A stretch of 32,896 nt of DNA from Anaerolineae bacterium (GTDB taxonomy: Bacteria; Chloroflexota; Anaerolineae; Aggregatilineales; Phototrophicaceae): contig JACSRP010000124.1 of assembly GCA_014879665.1 (NCBI GenBank), positions 1-32,896 on the forward strand. Reading direction: 5' to 3'. Numbering within the stretch: position 1 is the stretch's first letter; each line of letters starts with the position of its first letter. Made by a program: the position numbers and the translations under genes. Below, one piece after another: positions 14,862-23,312 of this stretch. Under the pieces are notes generated by a model that saw nothing but the letters and a program-made list of their open reading frames with translations, searched no databases and was not told the origin of the DNA.

Positions 14862-17441
14862 ATGCATTTACCAATTATTACCCGACTTTCGGGACGCTAT
14901 ATTTTCCGCAGCCTGCTGCAAAGCGTGCTCTTCATCATCGGCGTGGCGTTGGGCGTGGCGATGGTGGTGGCAATTGATCTCGCCAATACCTCCGCCAGCC
15001 GCGCCTTTGAATTGAGCGCGCAGTCTATTGCCGGGAAAGCCACCCATCAAATCGTGGCGGCAAGCGGCGAACTACCCTCAATGTTATACCGGGAACTACG
15101 AGTTATACCGGGGTTGGAAGCTTCCGCGCCGATCATCGAGCATCTGGTGCGTTCGCCGCAGCTTGGCGATAGACCGCTGCGCTTGCTGGGCGTAGATCCG
15201 TTTGCCGAGCCGCCGTTTCGCAATTACCTGACCAATATTGAAGTTTCCGGCGAAAGCCAGTCTCCGTTTGAGGCGCTGACTGATTTTCTAGCGACACCGA
15301 ACACCGCCCTGATCAGTGCCCGTACCGCCGAACGCTATGGTATACAACCGGGCGATACCCTCACTGTGCAGCCTGGCGGCAAACCGGCACAGCTTCAGAT
15401 TGTTGGCGTTCTGGTGCTGGATGGGTTAGGGGCATCTGCGTTGGATGACTTGATTTTGACCGATATCGCCACCGCGCAGGAAGTGGCCGGGCGTTCGGGG
15501 ATGATCAGTCGCATTGATCTGATTCTGCCGCCAGATTTTGACACCAACCAGATCACCGCACTGCTGCCTGAAGGCGCGATCCTGACCACACCTTCGGCTA
15601 GAAGTGATGTGCTGAGCCAGCTTACCGACGCATTTGAACTGAATTTACGGGCGCTAAGCCTGCTGGCGCTGGTGGTTGGCGTATTCCTGATTTACAACAC
15701 CGTCAGCTTCAGCGTAATCCGCCGCCGCGCAGTTTTCGGTATTTTGCGCTCAATAGGGGCGACGCGCAGTCAGATTTTGCGGTTAGTGCTGGGCGAGGCG
15801 CTGTTCCTGAGCGTAGTTGGCGTGATTATCGGGCTGGGGCTGGGCATTATTTTCGGGCGTTTTGCGGTGGGTATCATCGCCCAAACGATCACTGACCTGT
15901 ATTTTACGGTGAATGTGCAGGGCGTAACGCTGGACGTGGCGACGTTGGCCAAGGCGGCGGTCATTGGCCTGCTGGCAAGTGTCGCTGCTGCTTTCATCCC
16001 GGCGCTCAGCGCCACCAGTACGCCGCCTGTGGGTTCGCTGCGGCGTTCCTTGTTTGAAGAAAATGCGCGCCGCTTGCTGCCATTGGTTACGCTGGGTGGC
16101 GTGATCATGGTTATTCTGGGCATTCTGCTGCTGCAAATTCCTACCCGCGATCTCGCCCTCAGCTTTGGTGGCTTATTTTGTATCGTGGTGGGCGGGGCGC
16201 TGTTCACGCCAATAGCGCTGGATATGATCACGCGGCTTGCGCCGGGTGTATTGGCGCGCATTTTCGGCGTTCTTGGCAAAATGGCGCCGCGCGCCGTATC
16301 ACGTTCACTTAGTCGTACCTCGGTTGCCGTCGCCGCGCTGACAGTTGCCGTGAGTGTGATCGTCGGTGTCAGCGTGATGATCTCGTCATTTCGCAATACC
16401 GTGACCGAATGGCTGACGATCACGCTGGGCGCAGATATTTATATTTCTCCGCCGCAGGTGATGGCAGTGCGCGCGCAGGGAGATATTGACCCGGAATTGG
16501 CAGAACGTGTTGCCGCAGTGTCTGGAGTCGCCAGTGTGGTCAGCGGGCGCAATGTGACGGCACAAGCGCCGGATTACCCCGATCTGCCGGATGTTAATTT
16601 GCTGGTTGCTGGCGGTGAACTGACCGGTGGCCAGCGCCCGTTTGTGTGGCTGGCAGACGGCTTAAACTCAGAAAATTACTGGGCTGCGCTGCAAACTGGC
16701 GATGTGATCATGGTCAGCGAGCCGTTCGCATTTCGCCGCAATATCACGCCTGAAAATAATACGCTGCGACTGATCACCGATGATGGCGAAATGACCTTCA
16801 CGGTGCTGGGTGTGTTCTACGATTACGCCTCGGATCAAGGCAGCGTGTTCATGGCCGATCCCGTCTATAGGGGGCATTTTGACGATCCCTTTATCACCAC
16901 CATGGGCGTTTTCTTAGAAGCTAGCGCAGATGATGAGACGGTTTTGGATGGTATTCGCGCGGCGCTGGCCGGCACTGATCTGTCTGCGCAGAGCAACCGT
17001 GACCTGCGAAACGCGGCGATTAATGTGTTTGAGCGCACATTTGCTATCACCCAGGCGTTACGACTGCTGGCGGTGATCGTGGCCTTCATCGGCATTCTAA
17101 GCGCGCTGCTTTCGCTGCAAATTGAGCAAACGCGGCAGTATGGGATCATGCGCGCAGTGGGTTTAACACCCGGTCAATTATGGCAGTTCACGCTGCTGCA
17201 AACGGGGCTGATGGGCTTTGTCGCCGGGGCAATGGCGCTGCCCATCGGGTTGGCACTGGCGATTGTGCTAATTTACGTAATCAATGTGCGCTCTTTCGGT
17301 TGGACGATGCAGCTTTCGCTGGCACCGGAAGAATTTCTGCTGGCGTTTGTGGTGGCGGTAGCCGCAGCGATCATCGCCGGGCTGTATCCCGCCCGCCGCA
17401 TCAGCAAATTGGTGACGGCGGAAGCGCTGCGGGGGGAGTAG
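14862..17441 (+). CDS. Two-domain FtsX-type ABC permease
   Basis: The protein has 859 residues. The N-terminus has a membrane segment (about 17-40) and a large extracellular domain (about 45-255). The first FtsX-type bundle (about 265-390) has the loop SVIRRRAVFGILRSIGATRSQILR, typical of MacB/LolC/YbbP permeases. More membrane segments follow (about 405-520), then a second outside domain (about 525-730) and a C-terminal FtsX bundle (about 735-859) with RQYGIMRAVGLTPGQLWQ. This is the duplicated layout of YbbP-like permeases that export or move lipids or peptides. Its ATPase partner is probably the protein encoded at 13547-14272. No MacA-type adaptor is adjacent, so the cargo is unknown. Confidence 0.9.
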   Translation: MHLPIITRLSGRYIFRSLLQSVLFIIGVALGVAMVVAIDLANTSASRAFELSAQSIAGKATHQIVAASGELPSMLYRELRVIPGLEASAPIIEHLVRSPQLGDRPLRLLGVDPFAEPPFRNYLTNIEVSGESQSPFEALTDFLATPNTALISARTAERYGIQPGDTLTVQPGGKPAQLQIVGVLVLDGLGASALDDLILTDIATAQEVAGRSGMISRIDLILPPDFDTNQITALLPEGAILTTPSARSDVLSQLTDAFELNLRALSLLALVVGVFLIYNTVSFSVIRRRAVFGILRSIGATRSQILRLVLGEALFLSVVGVIIGLGLGIIFGRFAVGIIAQTITDLYFTVNVQGVTLDVATLAKAAVIGLLASVAAAFIPALSATSTPPVGSLRRSLFEENARRLLPLVTLGGVIMVILGILLLQIPTRDLALSFGGLFCIVVGGALFTPIALDMITRLAPGVLARIFGVLGKMAPRAVSRSLSRTSVAVAALTVAVSVIVGVSVMISSFRNTVTEWLTITLGADIYISPPQVMAVRAQGDIDPELAERVAAVSGVASVVSGRNVTAQAPDYPDLPDVNLLVAGGELTGGQRPFVWLADGLNSENYWAALQTGDVIMVSEPFAFRRNITPENNTLRLITDDGEMTFTVLGVFYDYASDQGSVFMADPVYRGHFDDPFITTMGVFLEASADDETVLDGIRAALAGTDLSAQSNRDLRNAAINVFERTFAITQALRLLAVIVAFIGILSALLSLQIEQTRQYGIMRAVGLTPGQLWQFTLLQTGLMGFVAGAMALPIGLALAIVLIYVINVRSFGWTMQLSLAPEEFLLAFVVAVAAAIIAGLYPARRISKLVTAEALRGE

Positions 17442-17493
17442 GGGATTAAGAAGATATGGGGGAAGAATAAGAACGGCGCATACCCCGTGACCA

Positions 17494-17826
17494 CTACATC
17501 ATCACGTTCTCGTAAATATCCTCATTGCCGAATTGGCGCATCAGGATGATAACATGCTCCAGATCGTCAAACGCATCCTTCATGCTTTGCTCGTAGGCGA
17601 TTACCTCGCCAGCATCCTTGCCGTACAAAGTGAGGCTGTCCATTAAGCTGCCAATCGTGATCACGATGCTGTTTCCAGACTCTGGCGACAGCAGCGTCCA
17701 TCTTTCCGCATGATATTTTTTGATCAACTGCGCCTCTTCAGCGGTAAACTGAACTTTGATGCGAAGCTCGAAGCCAGCTTTGCCTGTATCAGCAGTCATC
17801 CGGGTGATCGTTGCATACCATTCCAC
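17494..17826 (-). CDS. Small uncharacterised protein
   Basis: A 110-residue protein with GTG start and no recognised family. It has a beta/alpha start (ELRIKVQFTAEEAQLIKKYH), a central strand TVLSPESGNSIVITIGSLMDSL, and an acidic helical end (EVIAYEQSMKDAFDDLEHVIILMRQFG). No Cys, signal peptide or membrane segment is evident. The ribosome site is weak. It is convergent with the permease gene and divergent from the BTAD regulator. Codon use and frame look normal, so I treat it as a real gene. Confidence 0.6.
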   Translation of the reverse strand: MEWYATITRMTADTGKAGFELRIKVQFTAEEAQLIKKYHAERWTLLSPESGNSIVITIGSLMDSLTLYGKDAGEVIAYEQSMKDAFDDLEHVIILMRQFGNEDIYENVMM

Positions 17827-17953
17827 GTGCCTAATGCTCCGTAATTGCTTATACTCACGTCACACTCATCCACGGATATCTTTAGCTTAGGACACAAATC
17901 GCGTCAGCCCGTCCTGATAGGTGTCCGAGAATCCGGCGTTTTCTGGAGTCATC

Positions 17954-19939
17954 ATGGCGTTGTACCGGCTGTTTCTTCTGGGAGAGATGCGGCTAGAGCA
18001 GGGTGGAACTTCGTCACCGCTTCGCACCAAGGGGGAACAGCGATGGATTGCCCTCTTAGCCTTGCTGGCTTTAGAACGCCGAAAAATGGATCGGCGTATG
18101 CTCGCCCGTTTCATCTGGCAGTATGAAGAAAAGCCGATGGATCGCCTGCGCCGGCATACGCTGGAAGAACTGAAGAAGAAAATCCCCCCCGAACTACTGA
18201 AGATCACGCCAGATAGCGTTCACCTGATAACCGATAACTTATGGGTAGATGCCAATATTTTCGCCGATGCGCTTGATGAGTCGGGTGATCTGGCGCAAAA
18301 ATCGCTTCCGGTTGATGGGGCGCTGGCGTTATATGAAGGTGATTTTATGGAAGGGTTTACCTTCCCTGAAATCGGGGCTTTTTCGGAATGGCAGGAAAAT
18401 AAAACAACATTTTTGAGAGACTTATTTACGAAGATGATTAGCGGCAAAATATCAGAATCTTTCCGTGCTGGCGATCTGGCGGGCGCAGAGGCTTATGCTG
18501 CCCGATGGGTGAAACGCAAGCCGGGGGATGTGCAAGCGCATGCATGGCTGCTTAGTATTTACGAACAGCAGGCGAACGTGAAAGCCAGAGCGCGGCATCT
18601 GCGCAGAACGAAGACTATCTTTACAAAATATGGGATTACACCTACTGATTTTCGACGTGCGCAGGCTCAGGTGGACAGTTTTGCATCTCAATTGCCCGGC
18701 AAGCCGCTGCTGAAAAAAGCGCCGCTCAAAGACATCATGATGCCTGATCTTGATCGAGGGAATCCGCCGTTCTATCAGGATTATCTCGACGCGCTCTTTA
18801 ATCTTGCTGCGCGAAACCCCGATCAGGCGATCAAGTATGCGGGGAATATCTCGCGGATATTGTTTGACCTGATGGATCATCCGCAGCAGGTGGATCAAAT
18901 GCTGACGGAAGTGGAGCGGCTGATTTTAGGGGGTGATCACGGCGTAAATTTAGAGACCAAATTTCGCTTAACCTTGCAGCGCCTGCGTATTTACCGCGCG
19001 CTGTCGCTGACCGATAAGGCCGTTCAACTGGTGAATGATTTTCGAGATGATGCACCTCCCTTGTTGGAGATCGATCATGAAACCCGGGCCGATTGGTTGA
19101 GAAACCGCGCTTTAATTCGCTGCTGGATAGAGGGTGACTACCGAAGCGCGTTAGATGATTTTGAACAAGCCCGGGTTGAATCCGTCCTTGCTGGCAAGAT
19201 GGACTGGGAAATAGGCATCGTTGCGGATATGGGACTGGTTCACTGGAATCAGGGTAACTACACTTTAGCTGAACAGCTTATCAGATTTAGCAAACAACAG
19301 TATATGCTTATTGGCGGGCATGATTTGAATATGATCCGCTGTACGGGCAATCTGGGGCTGGTTTATTTGTTTCAAGGGAAACTTGAACTGGCTTTTGAAA
19401 ACGTGACCCGGCAGTTGGATCTGGCAACCAGCCTGTCGTATATCCATGAGACACGGCGCGCCACCGGCAACCGGGGCATCATCCGCTTTCATCTTGGTCA
19501 ATACAGCGATGCGATTGCTGATCTGGAAACATCCATCCAGATGGTCAAGGCAGAGAACGAAGGCTATGTAAACTGCCTGATCAACTTGAGCCGCTGCTAC
19601 CGGGCGCAGAAAAACCAGCAGCTATCCCATGAATTGGCGCGTGATGCCCTTGCATTGGCGGAGGTCAAAGGCTATCACAGCGTTAAAATTATCGCACAGC
19701 GTGCATTGGCTGAAATTTTGCCCCACGATCAGGCAGTAGCGTTGTTGAAGGAAACAAAAAACGCTGCCCATGAACGTCAGCGGTATTTTGATGAGGCGGC
19801 GTGCCTGCTGCTGCTGGCGGAATATACCCGTGACGCCCGTTCTCAGAATAGCTACTGGAAACAGGCGTCACGTATTTTGCATACGCTTGGCGCTCAACGC
19901 TGGCTAGAAAAAAGCCCGTTCGAGCTTCCGACGCTGTAA
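17954..19939 (+). CDS. BTAD/TPR transcriptional regulator (SARP-like)
   Basis: The ATG at 17954, preceded by TGGAG about 5 bases upstream, gives 661 residues and is preferred over the GTG at 17921. Residues 1-95 are a winged helix of the OmpR/SARP type (start MALYRLFLLGEMRLEQ). Residues about 100-240 form the bacterial transcriptional activator domain (BTAD: DANIFADAL, LYEGDFMEGF, EWQENK). From about 380 onwards are TPR helices (LGLVYLFQGKLELAFENV; RGIIRFHLGQYSDAIADLETS). There is no NB-ARC ATPase between them, unlike full-length LuxR/AfsR regulators. It probably activates a nearby or distant operon in response to an unknown input. No neighbour is an obvious target. Confidence 0.85.
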   Translation: MALYRLFLLGEMRLEQGGTSSPLRTKGEQRWIALLALLALERRKMDRRMLARFIWQYEEKPMDRLRRHTLEELKKKIPPELLKITPDSVHLITDNLWVDANIFADALDESGDLAQKSLPVDGALALYEGDFMEGFTFPEIGAFSEWQENKTTFLRDLFTKMISGKISESFRAGDLAGAEAYAARWVKRKPGDVQAHAWLLSIYEQQANVKARARHLRRTKTIFTKYGITPTDFRRAQAQVDSFASQLPGKPLLKKAPLKDIMMPDLDRGNPPFYQDYLDALFNLAARNPDQAIKYAGNISRILFDLMDHPQQVDQMLTEVERLILGGDHGVNLETKFRLTLQRLRIYRALSLTDKAVQLVNDFRDDAPPLLEIDHETRADWLRNRALIRCWIEGDYRSALDDFEQARVESVLAGKMDWEIGIVADMGLVHWNQGNYTLAEQLIRFSKQQYMLIGGHDLNMIRCTGNLGLVYLFQGKLELAFENVTRQLDLATSLSYIHETRRATGNRGIIRFHLGQYSDAIADLETSIQMVKAENEGYVNCLINLSRCYRAQKNQQLSHELARDALALAEVKGYHSVKIIAQRALAEILPHDQAVALLKETKNAAHERQRYFDEAACLLLLAEYTRDARSQNSYWKQASRILHTLGAQRWLEKSPFELPTL

Positions 19940-19954
19940 ACTACAGCGCCGAGG

Positions 19955-22354
19955 TTAATTCCTCAGCGGCTTGCTAGTTTGCAGCATGTGGGCGATGCGT
20001 TCCATCGTCTTTGGCTCGCCTAGCAAGCTCAAAAACGCCTCGCGCTCCAGATCGAGAAAAATCTGCTCATCAATCCAGCCCGGCTCGCTGATCGCGCCGC
20101 CGGTGAGAATATAGCCCAATTTACGCAGAATGAGCGCATCGTGTTCGCTGGCGTAACCCCCATCTACAAAACCTTCAACCGCCAGCATCAGCGCGGCGTA
20201 GGCATCGCGCCCGGCGGCGTAGACTTTGCCGGCGTGCTGCGGCACATAATTTCGCGCCAGATGCAGGGCTTCGCGCTTGGCTTCTCCGAACAGGTAACTA
20301 CGATTCATCACGATACGGTCACATGAAGTTAGGAAGCCCATTTCGCGCGCCATTTTCGCGCTCTCGCTTACTTTCGCCAGCGCGATATTCTCAAAGGCCT
20401 TTTGCAGATGGGGCAGTGGATCGGCATTCTGATGGCTGATCATGACCGGGTTCAGGATGCGCCGCACCATTTCCTTACAACCGCCGCTGCCGGGAATTAC
20501 GCCGACGCCCACTTCTACCAGCCCCATATAGAGTTCAGAATGGGCGACCACCCGCGCACCTGCCATGATCAATTCTGCGCCGCCGCCTAACGCCATATTG
20601 TGCGGGGCGATAATCACCGGCTTGCCGGCATAGTGCATGGCTTGCATCAGGCTTTGCGATGACCTGATAAGCGCATCAAGTTGATTGAACTGCCCGGCCT
20701 GCGCCGCCATCGCCACCATGAACAGGTTTGCGCCGATGCAGAAACGTTCCGCTTCACTGCCGATGATTAGCGCATCGAACTGTGAACCTAACAGCTCCAG
20801 CGCCTTCCAACCCATCTCGATCAGATCGGTATCCAGCGCCTGTGCCGGGCTGTGAATTTCAAGCAGCGCAGCGCCATCGCCAATATCCCAGATGCTGGCG
20901 CCGGAATTGCGTGCGACTGGTGATGCGTTTGCACGCAATTTAGCCACCTGAATCGCCATAGTGTCCTGCGGCAAGGTTATATAAAGCTGTTCCTGCGGGC
21001 TGTAATAGGCAGTCGCATTTCCGGCGGCATCGCGTTGGTAAAAGGTGCTGTGTCCATTCGCCAGCATCTGCTTCACCCAGTCAGCCACTGGGTAGCCCGC
21101 CGCCTCAAATTGAGGCACAGTTTCGGCTATTCCCAGCGCATCCCAGATTTCAAACGGGCCAAGCTCATGGCTGAAGCCCCATTTCTGAGCATTGTCAATA
21201 TTGACGATAGTTTCGGTAATTTCTGGCACGCGCTGCGAGGCGTAGGCCAGATAAAAGGCGTGGTGATGCCATAGATATTTTGCGGCGCGATCTTCTTCGT
21301 CCAGCAGCAGCTTAATGCGTTCGCCGGTATTTTCAACTTTGCGGTGCTTGCTCACGCTGTCGAAACGTGCTTTTACCGGCGGCTCATATTCAAAAGTTTT
21401 GAGATTCAGAGACCAGAATTCTTTTTCGCCGCCCGCGCCCTTCACCGTCTTATAGAAGCCCTGCCCGGTTTTATTGCCCAACCATTTGTTTTCCAGCAGC
21501 CTATCGAATAGGGCGGTGGTGCCGGAATGTTCCAGTACTATACGTGCCGGATCATCGGGGATGGCCGGATATAGATTTCGAGCCACGCCGACGGCCACAT
21601 CAATACCCACCAGATCGTTTAAGCGGAAGGTAGCGGTCTTAGGACGGCCAATCAGCGGGCCGGTGATGCTGTCAATTTCTTCAACCGTGAAATCGCCGTC
21701 AAGGGCAGTATTTATACCCTGCATGCCGGTCATGGTCATGAAACGATTGCCGATAAAATTGGGTGTGTCTTTACACAAAACCACCCCTTTACCTAGCATT
21801 TCGCTGCCGTACTGCTGAATGAAAGCCAGAATTTCAGGATCAGTGTTCGGGCCGGGAATCACTTCCAGTAGTTTCAAATAGCGCGGCGGGTTGAAAAAGT
21901 GAGTGCCTAAAAAGCGGCGCGTGAACGTTTCGGGCAGCCCTTCGGCGATGTCGTGAATGGGCAATCCGCTGGTGTTGGTGCTAACAATGGTGTTTGGTGA
22001 AACGACTTCTGCCAGCTTTGCCATCAATGCCCGTTTTATATCCAGACGCTCAACCACCACTTCGACGATCCAATCAGCATCAGCCACCAGCGCCAGATCG
22101 TCATCAATATTGCCGGTGCTGATCAGGCTCAGATCATTCTGGCTGAACAACTGGGCAGGGCGGCTGCTGGCAGCGCGCTTTAGCCCTTCATTGACGATAG
22201 CATTGCGCTTTGCTGGTAGATCGCCGGGCTGCGTATCTTTAGCAGCAATATCCAGCAGCGTCACTTTGACGCCAACAGACGCTAGCAGGGTTGCAATGCC
22301 GCCGCCCATGGTGCCGCTGCCGATCACTGCTGCTTTGCGTATTTGATAAGCCAT
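19955..22354 (-). CDS. fadN: 3-hydroxyacyl-CoA dehydrogenase/enoyl-CoA hydratase (FadN-like)
   Basis: The protein has 799 residues. An N-terminal NAD-binding 3-hydroxyacyl-CoA dehydrogenase (GSGTMGGGIATLLAS, near residues 12-27, and the catalytic His in GTHFFNPP, near 152) is followed by the dehydrogenase C-domain. A C-terminal enoyl-CoA hydratase has ALGGGAEL and LVEVGVGVIPGSGG, which keep both catalytic Glu residues. This dehydrogenase-then-hydratase order is the FadN layout and is opposite to FadB. It hydrates 2-enoyl-CoA and oxidises the resulting 3-hydroxyacyl-CoA. AAGGAG lies before the ATG. A 21-base palindrome sits about 55 bases upstream of the start. The usual neighbour, a thiolase (FadA), is not in the window. 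Confidence 0.92.
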   Translation of the reverse strand: MAYQIRKAAVIGSGTMGGGIATLLASVGVKVTLLDIAAKDTQPGDLPAKRNAIVNEGLKRAASSRPAQLFSQNDLSLISTGNIDDDLALVADADWIVEVVVERLDIKRALMAKLAEVVSPNTIVSTNTSGLPIHDIAEGLPETFTRRFLGTHFFNPPRYLKLLEVIPGPNTDPEILAFIQQYGSEMLGKGVVLCKDTPNFIGNRFMTMTGMQGINTALDGDFTVEEIDSITGPLIGRPKTATFRLNDLVGIDVAVGVARNLYPAIPDDPARIVLEHSGTTALFDRLLENKWLGNKTGQGFYKTVKGAGGEKEFWSLNLKTFEYEPPVKARFDSVSKHRKVENTGERIKLLLDEEDRAAKYLWHHHAFYLAYASQRVPEITETIVNIDNAQKWGFSHELGPFEIWDALGIAETVPQFEAAGYPVADWVKQMLANGHSTFYQRDAAGNATAYYSPQEQLYITLPQDTMAIQVAKLRANASPVARNSGASIWDIGDGAALLEIHSPAQALDTDLIEMGWKALELLGSQFDALIIGSEAERFCIGANLFMVAMAAQAGQFNQLDALIRSSQSLMQAMHYAGKPVIIAPHNMALGGGAELIMAGARVVAHSELYMGLVEVGVGVIPGSGGCKEMVRRILNPVMISHQNADPLPHLQKAFENIALAKVSESAKMAREMGFLTSCDRIVMNRSYLFGEAKREALHLARNYVPQHAGKVYAAGRDAYAALMLAVEGFVDGGYASEHDALILRKLGYILTGGAISEPGWIDEQIFLDLEREAFLSLLGEPKTMERIAHMLQTSKPLRN

Positions 22355-22407
22355 AGAAAGAAACTCCTTGTGTTTAGAGGTTATATATACAAAAAGACCA
22401 TGCTTGT

Positions 22408-22428
22408 TTTCTTCAAAGCTTGAAGAAA
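22408..22428. promoter_or_regulatory. Palindromic operator candidate upstream of fadN
   Basis: TTTCTTCAA and TTGAAGAAA form perfect 9-base arms around AGC. It lies 54 bases upstream of the fadN start, near an AT-rich TATATA stretch (22381-22388) that could contain the -10. It differs from the TetR palindrome at 26952, so it would need a different regulator. Confidence 0.4.
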
Positions 22429-22498
22429 TGTTTATGATGCCCGTGCTTCCGAGCCAATTGCAGACGACCTAATTATGGTTTCGGCGCAAAAGCCCGGC

Positions 22499-22759
22499 TT
22501 AAAAAGATCGTGGTTTTGACAGCGCCCGATTCAATCTGTTCACAGCCTGCATTCTGGCGCTGCGAAGGCTGTCTTTAACAGGATGTCTTTCACGAAGCGG
22601 ATAGCCATGCTGCACTAGCCAATCCCCGAACCAATCTTCGATCTGATTCACCTGTGCGGGAGAAAGCACCGTTTTCCAGCGGCCTGTTTGACCGTTTAAA
22701 ATATGCCGATTATGGAGTTGAGTTGCCGGATCAAATCGGGTGTTCATAACCGGATTGCC
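22499..22759 (-). pseudogene. Out-of-frame C-terminal part of the sulfotransferase
   Basis: This 86-residue stretch, read in the frame that follows the A10 tract with one A fewer, carries the expected sulfotransferase C-terminus: FDPATQLHNRHI followed by a QIEDWFGDWL helix and QHGYPL. Joined to the first 182 residues of the upstream frame it gives a protein of 268 residues, normal for this family. As it stands it has no good ribosome site, so it is probably made only by slippage, or reflects an assembly or sequencing error. It ends 145 bases before the fadN start. Confidence 0.75.
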
Positions 22760-23306
22760 TTTTTTTTTTATAATCGAAAGCGGCGATTCTAGCGCGCTGT
22801 GCCTGCATATTGCAGTGTTCGGCAAGGTTATCGGCAAATTCTTGGGTGATCTTCAAATTCAGGTGTTTGGCAATACGCATGACCTCTTTGCCTGAATTAT
22901 CTTGTAGATCGATTTCATACCGGCTGACCAGCACGTCTGGCTGTTTCGTCCAGATGTCAAAATGCTTAATCGCATCTTGCAGCATGTTATGGATATAAGC
23001 TGCATCAAAGCGCAACTTCTGCATTTCCATCCATGAGGCCGTAACATCACGCAAATCACGATATGAATAGATGAACTTGACGGGTGCTCCCTGATGTAAT
23101 TTTTCAACTTCCGGCCACCAGTAATGGCATTTGACAACCTGCCATTTCGTATGATCGTATTCTTTCGTCACTGCCTCTGTGAATTGCTCAGGCTTGTAAA
23201 AGAACCCGGCAGACTCTCCAACGTTTAACTGTTCTACCAGCGTCGTCGTCAGGTTGAATTGCAAAGTTGAGCCTGAACGCATCATCCCGCAGCATACGAT
23301 CCACAT
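22731..23306 (-). CDS. PAPS-dependent sulfotransferase, frameshifted near its end
   Basis: The uninterrupted frame has 191 residues. It carries the 5'-phosphosulfate loop (CCGMMRSGSTLQFNL, near residues 5-19) and the 3'-phosphate-binding motif (YSYRDLRDVTASWMEMQ, near 80-96) expected in sulfotransferases that use PAPS. Acceptors are usually lipids, carbohydrates or small molecules; none can be named. After YKKK (residue 182) the frame runs through ten A bases into an unrelated tail (RQSGYEHPI) and stops. The start is 6 bases after the stop of the acyl-CoA dehydrogenase gene, so it is co-transcribed. Confidence 0.85.
   Translation of the reverse strand: MWIVCCGMMRSGSTLQFNLTTTLVEQLNVGESAGFFYKPEQFTEAVTKEYDHTKWQVVKCHYWWPEVEKLHQGAPVKFIYSYRDLRDVTASWMEMQKLRFDAAYIHNMLQDAIKHFDIWTKQPDVLVSRYEIDLQDNSGKEVMRIAKHLNLKITQEFADNLAEHCNMQAQRARIAAFDYKKKRQSGYEHPI
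22760..22769 (-). repeat. A10 homopolymer inside the sulfotransferase gene
   Basis: Ten A bases on the coding strand follow codon TAT. With ten bases the frame ends early (191 residues); with nine it continues to give a 268-residue protein. A-runs this long cause transcriptional slippage and are also error-prone in sequencing, so the tract decides which protein is made. Confidence 0.9.
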
Positions 23307-23312
23307 CGTGCG

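Noticed and set aside
15770..16423. 217-residue open frame opposite the permease
   Set aside because: It is Thr/Pro/Ser-rich shadow sequence of the membrane bundle codons, with no ribosome site.
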